From assembly GCA_900618425.1 (NCBI GenBank), contig UZAN01039568.1, positions 22,348 to 86,347 of the forward strand: a DNA stretch of 64,000 nucleotides. Direction: 5' to 3'. Below are positions 1 to 13,233 of this stretch, in pieces; positions within the stretch are counted from its first letter, which is position 1, and each line of letters starts with the position of its first letter. This stretch comes from Echinostoma caproni (lineage: Eukaryota; Platyhelminthes; Trematoda; Plagiorchiida; Echinostomatidae). The position numbers and the translations under genes are program-made. A model generated the notes under the pieces. The model saw only the letters and a list, made by a program, of their open reading frames with translations. It searched no databases and had not been told where the DNA came from.

Positions 1-323
1 GGAATACGGGGATGCTGCGTTTTCTGCATCGCTGTTGCACGCCATCTCTGCAAGAGCCAGCTTAGCTTTGGCCTTGCACAGTTGTTGCCGGACGATGGCT
101 TCCTTTACCTCGCATTCTAATCTGTGTCTATCTTTCAGTAACCGCAGTTCTACTTCTGCCTTTTTCATTGCAGACTTCGTGCTGCGGTGTGATCCCCCTA
201 AGGATGGCACAGCACTGGAGCCTTTAACGCAACACTCAAGCCCCTAATGATGGTAGTTTCTTCACCTTCTTTCTCTCCGGAGGATAAGCTGGCTGAGGTT
301 GATTGGACAGGTTGACACGACAT
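1..323 (-). pseudogene. Frameshifted gag-like coding relic (N-terminal part, cut by window edge)
   Basis: On the minus strand a frame opens with ATG at 323-321 (begins MSCQPVQSTS) and stops near 200. A second minus frame, open from 243 to the window edge, then carries the segment. That frame holds a strongly charged helix around MKKAEVELRLLKDRH and VKEAIVRQQLCKAKAK at about residues 25-65. This composition, a serine-rich start followed by an E/K/L/A helix, resembles the N-terminus of BEL/Pao-type retrotransposon gag proteins, but no diagnostic motif is visible because the rest lies outside the window. The frame change within about 320 bases makes it a pseudogene or an old element rather than a working gene. 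It could also be a host coiled-coil exon. Assignment to a retroelement is inference. Confidence 0.35.
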
Positions 324-744
324 TAATTTCAATTTAGGAACAAAATATTGAAAACAAGGAAGAAGAATGTAGAAGGGCTCACTGAAGGTAATTTCACCAA
401 GGTTTCAAACTGTAACGTTCAATACGAATGGCAGCGTCTCAACTTTGACTAACCAAACTTCCAGCACGTAAGAAAACAGTTGAAATTTCTTTTCTATTAT
501 GGCCATACATCAATACCTACTTGCGACTTACGAAACCGTCGTAGGTCTCAGTTATAAAACAACAAACAGTAGAGGAAATCATGGATAGAGACCACAAAGA
601 TACCGAGTGGATAATAAGCAGGCCGGCTTAAACAACTGGTAAACATTGAGTTTATAAAAGAGAAAGAACAGATAAGAAAAGGGAGATAATGGGATTAGAA
701 AAGTAACATATACAAAGGTTGTTGAAACCGTCGCAGCTTCTCAA
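324..744. other. Non-coding stretch, possible LTR or leader of the adjoining relic
   Basis: There is no coding signal. Read on the minus strand it lies directly upstream of the gag-like start and is T-rich. The ten-base string GAAACCGTCG occurs twice, near 531 and 725. That arrangement would fit an LTR or leader, but no terminal TG..CA pair, primer-binding site or second LTR can be shown. Confidence 0.15.
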
Positions 745-1236
745 CTATGCCGTGTTTCTGGGGTCAGCATTGGAATACTTTGGCTTGGGAAGCGACGGCC
801 GCACCTGCGACGGTTCATCTACGGAATCACCCTTCAAACCTAACCGAGAGCCTTTGAAAGTGGATGTTTGACTGATAGTTTCGTTTGCAAGCTTGACTGA
901 CCTCAATTCAACCAGAAAATCTAGGCGTCGCGGCAAACCTTTGGAAGTTAGCCCGGTACAGCTAACAGGTTTGTATTTATGAGGATCTAGAAGAGTGAAA
1001 ATGTGCCTTCTAGGGTGTCAGACATGGAGAACCTCTTCCAGAAGATAACCCGATTGTCATTTTGTTTGCTGTCCTTCAGTTTCTTTGCTGCATCCAGTAC
1101 CTCTTGCTGCGAAAGCTTTAGAGCCGTGTTCGCAGCGCAAGGTATTGGGACCGAGCATTTAGAGGCAAGCTGGTCATAGAAAATATTTAGAATAGCTTTT
1201 AGCTCTTTTATTTCAAGAGCTACCCTCGAATAAGTC
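745..1236 (-). pseudogene. Unassigned coding relic with one frameshift
   Basis: Two adjacent minus-strand frames read like one protein. The first runs from about 1,213 to 961 and contains VALEIKELKAILNIFYDQL and VLDAAKKLKDSKQ, ending at TAG near 961. The second overlaps its end and continues through DPHKYKPVSC and LPRRLDFLVELRSVK to a stop at 745. Switching frame near TTTTCACTC (about 965-975) would join them into roughly 150 codons. Composition is balanced and protein-like, unlike the AT-rich neighbours. It lies between the Merlin relic and the gag-like relic, all on the same strand, so it may be part of a transposon. I do not recognise the family. A preceding minus frame (1,237-1,449, ending DEDKDWATLSSEHS) may be an upstream piece. 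Confidence 0.35.
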
Positions 1237-1735
1237 CTAATATTTCATGGGAGAGTGCTCCGAACTGAGAGTAGCCCAATCTTTGTCTTCGTCTATTGAC
1301 AAAGGCAATTGCTGGGAGGTTAGCATAACCAATAATTCAGTAAAATTGTAGTTTTTCTTAAGGTTAGAAAGGGAAATAGTTATCGCGAAGGGTACTAACT
1401 GGCAGCAGCAGGACAACAAGGGCAGGATCAAATTTCGACCGTACAGCACGAGGTCAAAGTCATGGTCAGATCATGTCTTGAAATCTTAAAGTACTATACG
1501 ACCACAAGGCCAGGCCCATTGGTCCCGGATCTTAGTGGTTTCGGTAGAACTGAACATTCCCCCCCCTTCCCCAGGAAAATTCGCAATAATATAATGACTA
1601 CTCAGAAGTAATATGATCGAGCTGACATACCAATTTTACAACAGAATGCGGGAACTTGATTATAAAAAATGTATTAAAGGTAAAAAATATGTCAAAAGTA
1701 TAAATATTCACCCTAGTCGATCGGATAGGGCTCAC
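1237..1735. other. Gap between relics; weak minus-strand frame only
   Basis: A 70-codon minus frame at 1,237-1,449 has an acidic end that could belong to the neighbouring relic. The rest shows only a short C-run near 1,560 and AT-rich filler. Confidence 0.2.
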
Positions 1736-2631
1736 TTATGTGTTGAAAAGAGTTTCCATGTCTATTTTAATGTTTGAGGGAGAGAAATGAAACCAGTAGC
1801 GGTACTGAACTTCATCCAAGTGTTCCCACCTCCGGTCACCAATGGAGCCGGAAACTGCTTTCATTCTTCTCTTTATCCTACTCCAATAGCCTTCCACATT
1901 GTTCGTATGGACACCTGTCGCTTGGTTGATGAATCCTCGGGAATGATTCACCGTTAAGTGAGTGTATCCCAAAGACGATACTGTTCTGTAGGCGACCTAC
2001 TCATCGGAGTAAATGATGCATCTCGGCATAATCCATTGTTGGATGATCGGCAAAAGGGAGCTCGCCGGTTGTCCACCTTTGCGAAGTAAACCTTCCCTTC
2101 AAAACGGCCATACCTACCGAAAACTCAAACAGTTTCGGATGGTCTTCCACGTCCATATTTGCATTTGTTCATAACAGTTTCGTCAATTTCGACTATCTTG
2201 GACGGACCACCGAGCTGTTGGTTGAGTGAAAGCAGTTTGTGGGATTATATTTGACGGCAGAACACGTACCACTGTATCGTTGACTTTTGGGACAAACGAC
2301 ACATGCTGCTGGCAAGCACGACGGGAAGTTCCAGCACAAAATATGCTAATAACTCCACCAGCAGGCATAATGATATCTTCGAATTTTTAAATAATGTTCC
2401 ATTTCGAAGAGAAATGGTGTTTTTACATCTACAGCAGCAAAACACAAAACCGCCCGGGGCCTTACTATTTTCTTGGATATTTGTGGAGTGGCCGCAAGCA
2501 CAGTCAACCATTTTGGGTAGCATATTTCGATCTTGCATATGTTCAACACAGGAGCCTCCTTTAATTTGGGATAAGAATGACCGCATCCACGAAGGGTGAG
2601 ACATAATTAGCGCACAAAAATGAGCGACCAT
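1736..2631 (-). mobile_element. Merlin / IS1595 (ISXO2-like) DDE transposase, degraded
   Basis: Merlin transposases catalyse cut-and-paste transposition of class II elements and carry an ISXO2-like DDE domain. On the minus strand the N-terminal part (2,631-2,245) holds a Cys-rich zinc-binding region with CACGH and CCCRC spaced as in this family, followed by a helix-rich stretch. After an in-frame stop the same frame continues with GGPSKIVEIDETVM (first catalytic Asp, about 2,190). A second frame holds IIYSDE (second Asp, about 2,005). The last frame (1,972-1,736) holds HTNNVEGYWSRIKRRMK, the signature around the third acidic residue (about 1,895). At least two stops and one frameshift separate these pieces, so the protein cannot be made. 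Length, about 290 codons, is near the family's usual size. Terminal inverted repeats were not convincingly found. Confidence 0.85.
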
Positions 2632-3109
2632 ACAAACAAATTAAGGAAATTACATTAAACGTTAACACATGCACATTTTACATTTTTGTATTATAAATTT
2701 CATGGGAGACGTTTTCATGTAAAATTTATTCACCAAACAACGTATTAAAACAGTTTACCTGGGGGTGGCTGTCGTTCAGTTCTACCATGGTTTCCAAGGT
2801 TTTTTCTCGTCCTGCGTCCTGGCTAGCCGGTTAGGTCAAGGCTCCACTCCGGCGGACGTGATATAATACAACTGAATCCGCGAGCTGTTTGTACAAAAGA
2901 GTTATCTGAAATTAAAAATAATAAGGGAAGGAGTGTAGTATCTGCACGCAGTGCGACATTGGAAGTTTCAGGGAAAAAATGTGGAACATGAATGACTCCG
3001 TGGGACGGGGAGCTGTTTACCGTTCAGGAATTAGACCAGGATATAGGTCTAGATTCTTTTTGAAAGCGGATTTTATGGGGGCAATAACATTTCAAGAAAT
3101 TACGGACTA
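2632..3109. other. Short gap between two transposon relics
   Basis: No open frame or motif stands out. A CG-containing stretch near 2,760-2,880 could be the terminal region of either flanking element, but no inverted repeat was verified. Confidence 0.2.
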
Positions 3110-4130
3110 AAACAAAAGTATGAAACCCGAGTTCCCTCTGCTTAGTCTTCTAGTTTTCTTAAGTCAATCTGTGGATGGTCAAACCTCCACTTCAGGAACC
3201 AGTTCAGACTACCGTTCGTCCAGGACCGTCTTGAATGCTAAAACGGTCTACAGTTCAATTTGTTCCACGGGTAACCGGTTTTGTATGTTGACTACCCTTT
3301 TACTGATGAAGTACGATCGGGCGATTAATCAAGACCGGGTCTTGGTTAGCCTCATTTTGTACCCCCTTGTTCCGGAATCTAGCATCTCCTGGAACAGGGT
3401 TTCTGGTCTAACACCGAAAAAACCCTTCATTATCATGACTGTTCCTATCATACCTCCCCGAATCCTCCTCCTCTCCAAAGAGAATGTTCCAAGGTCCTGG
3501 AGCCTTTTCTTAAAGTCTTTGTCCTGCTGATCCCCAAACATTCTCGTTGCCAGCCGTTGAACGAGTTTTAAACAGGAAGCATCCCTTTTGAGAAAGGATG
3601 CACCATGACCATCCCTTGACACTACCCTAAGTAGCATCTGACTATGAACTTTTACATGAGTAGGAATACCTCAGGTTTGCGGCATCACAACGATGACCTT
3701 AGTTTGAATAGTCCACTCCTAGTGTTTTGTGCTATTCTAGCACACTGATCCGACCATCAATGATCAGTTGTTACCGAAATTCCTAGGTCTTTTTCGTCTT
3801 TTGCCGTCTCATGGTGAGGGGACTTACCTCGTGTTCTACTGTGATACCTTCCACGGCCCTTGACACTAAGTAGCTTTTGGCAGCATTCAGTCACAATTAG
3901 CATTTGAGGTCTTTGCTTGGATCTGCAGTAATATCTCTGGCCTAATCCTCTCGCTCCTTTAAACTCATGGCTTTCATATCCTCTGCAAGGAAAAAGCTAG
4001 GTGACTGTAGCGTCCAGCCTGGGTTATTTTTAAACAGGAAGAATAGAATGGATTTTTATACAGATCCCCGAGGTACTCCAGTAGTGCAATTGGACTGGAA
4101 TTGGAGCTACCTACTTTTAATTTGATTTCA
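3110..4130 (-). mobile_element. CR1-like non-LTR retrotransposon, 3' (RT to C-terminus) fragment
   Basis: LINE reverse transcriptase copies its own RNA at the insertion site. Minus-strand frames give, in order: the RT box TGVPRGS (4,082-4,062); a degraded YADD-like box AEDMKA (about 3,986-3,970, second position Glu); KDLGISVTTDH (about 3,795), equivalent to the KDLG(V/I) segment; LKRDASCLKLVQRLATRM (about 3,590-3,540); FSLERRRIRGGMIGTVMI (about 3,480); and RVVNIQNRLPVE (about 3,270-3,235), equivalent to the RVVNxWNxLP signature near the C-terminus. Several stops and frameshifts break it, and the endonuclease half is missing, so it is a 5'-truncated dead copy. The 4,931-5,351 frames show no matching motif. 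Confidence 0.8.
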
Positions 4131-7100
4131 GTTCTCATGGGATGAATTGTGGCTGCTGCCCGTTGCATGTCCAGTTTCCATTATTGTCGGCGGTTTTCTT
4201 GGCTTTCATCACTTTGAGTCAACAATATTTTTCTGAAACTTGGAGTTTCATTGTGCAATATCAGATTCAATTGACGTCAGTTCAGGTCGGGTTACAGGAC
4301 TTGCCTCTGGTGCCAATTTAAGTCCAGGTTCGTGCACCATGAGCATGTTGTTGGCTAATGCATGCTTCAAAAATAAAGAATCCTTTCCTAGCCCTTGTTC
4401 GGGTCTCTCTGTTTAGTTCAGTTCAGTGTGCACAGGACGAAATGTGGTCTCCAGAAAATTTAGTATCGAGATTGCTGTGTTGTTGGCGGATGTTTGTAGC
4501 TTTCAACATAGCGTGTAGCATAATTTGACTGTCGGAGATGCAGTTAATTCTGGCGATCGACCTTGAAGTTCGTTTATAATGGTGGATCCATTTCTCTCAT
4601 TCCTGGTTGGGCGTTTTAAGCTTAGAAGTTTCCGAAAGTAGACATGAAATCTCGTCGATCTAGGGCTGGACCAAGCGCGTACGAGCTAACATACTGTGTA
4701 GGAGACTACGAACATGGCCATTGATACTTGGTCGGATTTACATAAACTGCATACACTGCTGTCAAAGGCTGTACTATCTCACTGATTAGCCTCTTGCTTA
4801 GCTAACTAGCATTCTAGTTTTACTCCTCTCTTACCATCTGCTTCGGTGTTCAGCGTGCCTCAACCCTCACTTTCTGATCAGCGCACTGATACAGCTTCAA
4901 AGCTTAATCAGTGGAATAAAATGCACTACAGTGAAAACTTCTTCAAGTAAAGCACCCATAACCCTTACTGTTGTCCCACTGTTCAATCGGCTGTTGTTCG
5001 ATAACATATTATCTTGCACTTTGTATTTAGATAATCATCCTGCGGCTTGTGACCCACGCTATTTGTTGCTTTGTGATCCCCCATGTTTTTTCTCCCTGCT
5101 TTATAAGCTGGGCTTCCACTGGAGACTGCCGAGTATCACCTTTGTGATTCCAGATTTTCTTAGTCTGAACCAGTTGAAGGTTTGGGGTCTATGCTCACAA
5201 TGCAAACAATATCTCCGGCTCTGAGTTGACTAAATGCGTCCGCATTTCGGACCGGATCGAGGACCACACCCCGTGCCTCACCTATATCAGGTTTTAGGTT
5301 GGGATGTCTAGCGTGCGGTCGGTTACTTATAAAAGCGACCTGTCTGTACAATAACAGTGAAGCCTCTAAAGCTCATTGCTCCTCGTTTTGCGGAAGAAAG
5401 TTCACTCAGATGAATCCGTGTACAGTTTATTGAAGCGAATTTACTGTCCTGATTGCATCACAGTGCATGTCCTTGGTATGCTTGCTTTTCTGCACCCACA
5501 AGTTAACTTTTGCACACTAACTAACTATAACAACTGATCATGCTTTTCCTGGTTACTGAAAACAATTTTCCTGCAAGACCTCTCGATCGGCGATTTCCTC
5601 ATGAAATGATCAGATTTATTTACGGTTCCTTACTCTACAACTGGTAATCGTAGATGGGTAGATAGTGGAGAAACAGAGTTTTTGACAAACGTCAAATATC
5701 GCGAACTTGTCGCGCATAACTGCTCAAGCAAAGAGAAAATTGGCAACCTTATTCAGTGCGATCTTTTAGTAATAAACAAAACGATCCCCATGCTTTGCAT
5801 TTACTCATAATTTTTATACAGCACGTTAAATTGTGCTATTCTACCTCCCGCATGTAACCATAACATAAAAAGGATGGCGTAACTGTTTGAATGACACACT
5901 GATAATGTCGAGATTTCTTCATAGTTATCACTTTTACATTCTAAATCTTGACCTCTGAATGACGGGCTCCACAGACCACCTCAAATTTTATGATTAAAGG
6001 TGTCCGGAATATCGTCAGTGAATTCACGCTCGTTGTAGGTACCTCGAGACTTTAGACTGGAATACTGAGGTATATACTATTTTAAAATGGTTCGGATGCT
6101 TCACTATTCGGCCATTACAAGTTAAAAGTTACAGGCTGGCTGCTTTAAAGGTTCTTCTCACTGCCGGCGAAAACCAATTTTGAACGAATTGAGAAAGTTC
6201 ATCTGCTTCTGAGGGCAGTTTAAAATAATGTTTTTGATTACAACTTCCAGAATGAACTCACATCTTAGAGAGCTTTTACAGGTTTTTCTTGTTAAATTCG
6301 TTATATTTGAGAAACTGAAAAATTTCATTTGCACTGAAGAAGACTACTTAGATTTCGGAAAATGCCCACTCACCAAATTTTAGACGGTAATCATTATTGA
6401 TTCATTTGCAATTTATGACCACATAGAACCTAGAGATCAAGAGAATAACATCGGACTACGTGAAAAAATCACTGTGTGTGCACATCACGTTAGCAATTCC
6501 ATACTACCAGGGTTATCATTTATATGAAGTTGATTGTGCTATCCATTTCCGAGGTATCAGCGGTGTTGATTATGTGTGGGTGTTCGTACAGTGCTGAGGA
6601 ATGTGTTCGCAAACACAAGGGAGATGAAGAACTTGGAGTTAACGCTTCTGAGCACATGGTTCAGGGGTCAAATCTAATGAGCATAATTTTGGTTTTGGAC
6701 AAGCTGCGAATTCCGACATATTTAGATCGGTTCAGAGGAACCTCACAAATGGGCATGAGTCATTTTCGGTTAGATAGTCGACTTTTTTCTATCAAATGAG
6801 CGAGAAATAGCNCAAGATTGCGTCAAAAACGCAGTTGAAAGAATAAGGAATGAATTCAACAATCAGAACGGGTAGTTCATTCATTCACATATGGTTAATA
6901 GTGGCGAGCCTTTCAACGAATAGCGTAGATGTTCAGCGTTGAAAGTGCCTTTTATCGCTCCTTTCAGTAGTCCTAAGAGAGTTCCTGTGGCAAATTCACC
7001 CTTATAAGAAATAAATTATAAGGACAAGGTTCATTATTGTTAACGTTTATGAAAAAGTCCTTCTTTTTAATGATCTGTGTAAGCTTTGTTGATTGTTCTA

Positions 7101-10100
7101 TCATTTTTCGCTGAATAAAAATTTCTGTGTAGCCTTGCTTCTGAGCTAGTTTGAAATTATGATAGGAATGATGTGATGTGCAACGTAAACATACAAACAC
7201 AGTGATCCTTTTCATTTATGCCTACAGTTCACTGTCAAGCACTGGGCTTTATGCTCACAGAAATTGTAATGCCATGACTATAGACTATTAAAGACTTGTT
7301 TTGTTAATAATGTTCAAAGCTGTGGAAGTTATTGCTATTCCTAGTCCCCAATATTCTACCATACACTTGTCTTCCAAGCAAATTGTTGGTTCAGTAAATC
7401 AAAATGGTCAAAAAACCGTTTTTGGTGCATCTGTTGCTATCCAAATGAAGCACCTTTTTATAGGTCACAAAATAATGAGTCAAGGATATGAGAGCAAATG
7501 GAATACGTCTGTGTAGATGTGTAATATGGCTAGTAAGTATATGCTACACGGGCACAAGCACACACACCCATACACCGTCTACAATATTGCAACAGGAATA
7601 TATGAGTTCAAGCACTACAAATTATTTGTTGTATGATTCACTGCGATGTAAGGAAACGTTGATTTACTAACTGTATTTATTTCCAAGATAAGCAAGTATA
7701 TTGATAAACCTGTGTGCCCCGAAAAGAATAGTGTAAGCGCTTCAATTTTCTTGACCTGGTGTGAAGACCAGGGCAAAAAATGTCGTGCCCATGACCCCAA
7801 ATGGAATAGGGCATTTTCCTCTAACACTAGACGTTTTCGCGCACATACGATCGTATTCTAGCCTCTGCCTCCGATTAATGATCTTGAACGGAATCAATGG
7901 CTGTCATTTCCACCATTTCTTAGGGCATGCTCAAAAATATGCGAAAACGATTGTTCACCTACCCACTCGTTTTCTCAATGCTATCATGGGAGTATTAGAA
8001 CTTTTAGTGATATCAGCCCGCTGGAATTTACATGATTTTTTTCTCCAAAACACTTTAATGGGAACTCATAAACAATGTGATTCGTTTCTCTCAAAACATC
8101 GGGTGTATACAAGAAATTAGCCTCAGTTTCAAGCTATTAAAACACGAAAACTCAATTTGCGCTCGGAAAGTGTCCGTGTTTAGGACCCCAGAGCAAACAG
8201 GAATCACATTAAAGAACAAAAAATCTCATTTATGTAAAACACCGAGCAACAGTCGAACGTGAACGGCACATAAACGCAACCGGATTCAGATACACATGAT
8301 AGAATGAAGCAGGTTGATGAACAACTCGGGTGAAAGATTTGTGAGCACTGTATCCGTTACTTTATTAGGATTGGACCACTCATTATATTAGCGCACTGAT
8401 ATCACTCAAGCGTAATCAGAAGATTTGGGAGGAATTTGAGTTTGTCGGGGAAATAATTAATTAAAAATACAACGAGAAAACGAAGAACCAACTGATATCA
8501 ACGTGGTAAAGAATGACCTGAAGGACACCAATCAATAACACTTAGCCAGTAGTCACACTTAGCAAAGCGCATTTTCCTATCCGAGACTTAAAACATCACC
8601 TTTTGGAGGATCAGTTGACGGGTGGTCGCAAGAAAAATGCACTAGTAAGTTTCTATGAATTAATATTGAAGCAATGGGATCAGCAACTTATGTTGTATCC
8701 ATTAAGGCTGTCAAAGTGATTTTGTTGATGAGTTTTACAGTGAGGCATACTGACTAGGATCAAACAATAAGTCCTTACTCATCAATTCTGAAATCTGGAG
8801 TGTGTTGTTGCTTCGTTAGTTGTGCCTTCTCTTGTAACTGAACTGAGATCAGGTTGTGACCACCATAATGAGTTGACGTGCGCCGCTAATCAACGTACTA
8901 CGCATGCTACAAGAGACAGAAACGGAGACAGAAGTATATAGCGGTATGGCACATCACACTTACAAGACTCTAAGTCTTTGAGGTTCTCCGTTTATTTCAA
9001 AATAGTACGGAACTAGAGAAAGTGATACATATAACAATCATACGCACGCTAGTTAAAAGACATAGACGAAAAGAAATTTGATTATTGTTATTATTATATG
9101 ATCATTGAATGTTTATTGTCTACTGGTTCGTTTGTTTGATCACTGTATCGTATCGGGAGTCTTTGCAGTACTTTTGCATGATGATCTTTTTGTCTGTAGG
9201 GAAACTTCGATAAAAAGCAGAATGATCAATATCTTCCGAGTAATTCTTCGCGTATCCCAAAAAATTTGGAAGATGGTTTTATCCGGGCTAGGAACATAAA
9301 AGGGATGATGAATTTATAAGACCGAAAATTTGAAGGATTATCAATCCAATATTATATCTTTGATCGTAACCCCCCCTACAGACGTAGTAAAAGCAACGCA
9401 TCTATGCAATGTTTCTGTCCGTTTTTATGGATATCAGTGACACGGTAACACAAGATGATTCTAAAGTAGGAACCACTTCTTTTTTAACTAACGCTAGTTC
9501 ATAGTTTCAGCAATCGTCTAATCAATTTTTTAACAAAACAAACTGAGCAAATATGTTTTACCACACGGGGGGAAGCTTCCAGGATCATTATGCAATGGAA
9601 TTTACCTTGTGGAGGTTATAAATTGAATACAAGATATCCATGCCGAAATTATAATGTTGACCTATATTTCTAGGTTTCTTTGAAGCTTAGGTATAACTAC
9701 TTTATATGCATGAACCCCACATTGGAGTTCATTCGGTCCCCACAGTAACTACGGAAAGAAAACACAGAACTTGCGCGCAGTTTTACCCTTGAAGTTTGAG
9801 TTATTACTACTCTCGGAAAAATTACTTTGGTCAAAAGAGGCGTATCATAGAATCTCAGGTAGAGGAGGGTTTCTTCTGTTTAGACATACGTCACAATGAT
9901 TGAAACCAGTGGCTTACTCCACGTCAACTTGACAACATTTTGAATGGATTTGAAGTTATTTGTCAAGCCGCAGAAGTCTGCGGAAAGTGCAAGCTGAAGG
10001 TCTTTATATGTGAGTCCTATTGATCATATGATGAGGCGCTCTGCTGGTCAATTTTAAATATAAATGATGTTGCTTTCAATAAGTTCCTGGATTGAAGTAT

Positions 10101-13100
10101 AATATCATTGGGAAACAGATGAAATAAAAAGCAGTGCAATAGAAATTACTATTCTAAAAGGTCGGAGCTAGTCAGTGCTCGGGTCTGTAAAGGGGAAATC
10201 TGCAATCTAAGATCGTCTTATCTTAGAGGATACCGCGAATCATTCAGTGTGCTGTGTAGACTCATTCGTGTGAATGCAAGTGTGTTGTTTAAATGTGTGA
10301 TCGTTTTTCTTGAAAATAGCATATCATTCAATTGCATGAAGGTGAACGCTGACGCGAGACTGCTCGTTAAATGAGTGAGCAAGCATGACAGGTTCCCGTC
10401 ATCTGGGAATGATCTGGGCTGAACGACGCAGTTTTCTAACTCGTAGAGACTAAGGTATTTAGTTTTGGTTTTCAGTTCATCTGTAGAGTTTATTGGTCCA
10501 CGAACAAAGTGAAACTCTGGAAAACATTTGATCAGTTATTCTAAAGTAAAATTTAGCCCGTGGACAATGTGAAAAGGTTAGGTTTAAATGAAGATTTGAA
10601 AAAAATATGCATTATGCAGCGAAAGAAATATGTAGGGAGATAAATTCAGTAATAAAAATTGATCAATGTGGAAATTTATACTTTTGGAAAGAATTCAAAA
10701 TCTTATTGTACATAAAGTAAATTTTATCGCTATGAACTTAAGGTAATATTTAATTCATATGAAAAAAACCTAATTGTTTCGTTAATTGATTTTTGAGATA
10801 ACTTGTTATCCTAAAATAATAAGCTGTAACTCTGAAAAATGTAGTTTACGGGTTTGTTGACTAGTTCGGATATCACCCCATTAACCTCCGTTTTCAATTA
10901 CTGTTTAGGACGATCCATAAAACCGTGGTCTTCTCTCCCCCCATCAGTCACATGTCAAAATACTCTGATATATTTGAGTAAGAGAATTATTATTATTAGT
11001 TCTATATATTTGCTCTGGTGTTGTTAACGGGTAATTCAGTTCACTGAAGTTCATTGAAGTTTAGCATCTCTTTCGTACTGTTCATGTTATATATAGTTAC
11101 TCGTATTTACAAGTTAAATGCAATAATTAACGGAAAAGAATTAGTCAACACCATCTTGATCAGATCAGGGTTTCCGCAGTACGAACTAATTCCACACATC
11201 ACTTTATATCAACTTTGACCTATTTACGGTTTGTTAGAAATATAAACTTTATCATACTGGGAGAATCAGATGCCATAAATGGCCGTGGATTTGGGTTTTG
11301 TGCTGTAACCTTTTATCACATATATCCCAGTTTTACATATGTTTGTTTCTTATGTGAATAGCTTATTTTTCCGAATTTTCTGTCTCTCGTGAGCACTTTT
11401 CTACAAATGGATAAAAGTGGCAAATTTGGTTTTCAAGTTATCCGATATATCGGGTATCACGGCTGCAAACACGTGATCTTCAACCGACACGCTCTTTTCA
11501 AAATAATGTAAAATACTGCAAATTGGTGGCTAAAAGACAGTAAACCATAACGCAGGGCAAAAGTGCATGTTTTATGATTGGGTTCAGTAAAACTAAAACT
11601 GCAATAAAGTGTCATCTCTTTTGATTGACACATTTGCGATCGATGACAAAGTAACATTACCCGCGGTAATTAATAAATTTATCAAAATGATAAAGATTTG
11701 CTTCTCAATAAAAAACTCCCTCTTCGAATCGAATTATTCCTAGGGTTATTACGTAGTGAATTCTGTACAAAATGCCAAGTAGAAAACAGTCTGTGGATCT
11801 CAATTAACATGTACAAGGTGAACGGACACTCAAATCCTAAACAAATGATTACCGTTTATATATCCTTCATGGATAACCGCGTAACCACTTTAGTACCGTT
11901 TCATTATATTTAGAGGAAATAACCAGTCAAATAATCTGGCATTGCGGAAGTGTTCAGCAATTCAGATTCAGCCATTCGGTAGCAGCAAAGATTTTTTCCA
12001 TTTGGTTTGTATTACTATTACAATTAAAGTAGTAAAACACAAACAAGCCATTAAAATTTTTGTGAAATAAACCAATACAAATGCAGTTACTATTTCAAGT
12101 GGCTTCATGATGTGCTGGATTGCTGAGTGTCACCTAAAAGATCTCACTATATGTCAAATATTTTCTCGATTACAGTAGGGTACACATCTTGAATAGCCGA
12201 ATATTTGTGAGCAAACTGAAACAACTTTTTCAACAACAACTTTTTATAATAATTGAGTAGGTGCTTATGGTATAAGTTTGCTGAACCAAAATGCCATTAA
12301 CTTCATTCCACAGAAACGAAGAAGGATAGACAAGCATGCCTGTAGAAGTTTGCTTAGCTTTGCTAGTTACCCTTCATTTGATCGCAGGGGATCAACACTT
12401 TGGGCCTTTACTCAAAGATCACGCAATCGTGCATAGTCCATGTGGAACCAATTATTAGGTAGGAAAGAACCGCAGAATGCCTTCGTCAGGTCACGCATGT
12501 CAGCTGTGTGCCGCGGTGCCAATTCAGCTAAGTAACAACCTCTCTGACTGGGTTAGTGGAGGAAACTACCGCATTGCCACCACATACAACTCGGCATTTA
12601 GTACAACGAAACGTTTTCCTGAGCGACTACGATTCGATCGAGCCAATAGCATGATTATTTGCTTGTCGTATGCCATATCTAACGTTCCTTTTTATGTTAG
12701 ACTCTTTTACAGATGGCTCGAGTAAGACAGTGAAAATCGAGACATCAAACATTGATAGACAGAACTGCATATGGAAGCAGCAAACGCAATGAATGCACAC
12801 TGATTAGGTTAGGACCGTTATTTTGTTCCTATTAATCAGTAAAATCCCGGACACTTCTGAAAGCAACAGTGAAAATAAGCCAGTAAATAGAGAACATAAA
12901 AGTGAAGAGAATGTGAACCTTTATTTGTATCTATACAGTCCTTTGGGATAAATTCGTCTGTTTGACGTAGGCAAGCTTATCCGTTTCGAAATATAACAAT
13001 CATCTTCTATGGGTAACACGGTGAACTATTAAAATAAACAGTAATAGTCAAATGAAGTCGAAGTCAAGTAAAGCTTTATGTACCCAATAGGATGAAACAT

Positions 13101-13233
13101 GGAACTATTGAAACAAGGAGACCAACTATTAAAACTGGAAAACAATTGCGGTCTAATGAGTTCGAGGTACACGCCTTATGAACTAGGCGGTCTTTCAGTC
13201 TGACGAACCCGATTGTACAACAATCAATAATGG
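4131..13233. other. Intergenic DNA with no supportable gene
   Basis: About 9 kb of AT-rich DNA. Open frames up to 119 codons (for example 7,761-8,120 plus and 6,524-6,799 plus) lack splice context, family motifs or convincing composition. An N lies at 6,811. A stretch near 8,880-9,060 has a different texture and might be an old repeat, but no motif identifies it. Confidence 0.3.

Noticed and set aside
2303..2599. A 98-codon plus-strand frame
   Set aside because: Antisense to the Cys-rich N-terminal part of the Merlin transposase.
1555..2775. C-rich (1,560) and G-rich (2,760) strings as Merlin terminal inverted repeats
   Set aside because: Only about eight bases agree, with mismatches. This is not enough to claim TIRs.
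3120..3530. A 136-codon plus-strand frame with an N-terminal hydrophobic segment
   Set aside because: Antisense shadow of the CR1-like LINE tail (RVVNxxNRLP, SLERRRIRG on the minus strand).
6524..6799. A 91-codon frame with a hydrophobic start and several Cys, like a small secreted protein
   Set aside because: The hydrophobic start is irregular and contains a charged residue, there is no homologue in mind, and it is isolated in 9 kb of empty DNA. Not impossible, but unsupported.
7761..8120. A 119-codon plus-strand frame
   Set aside because: Composition follows local base content and there is no recognisable domain, start context or splice partner.
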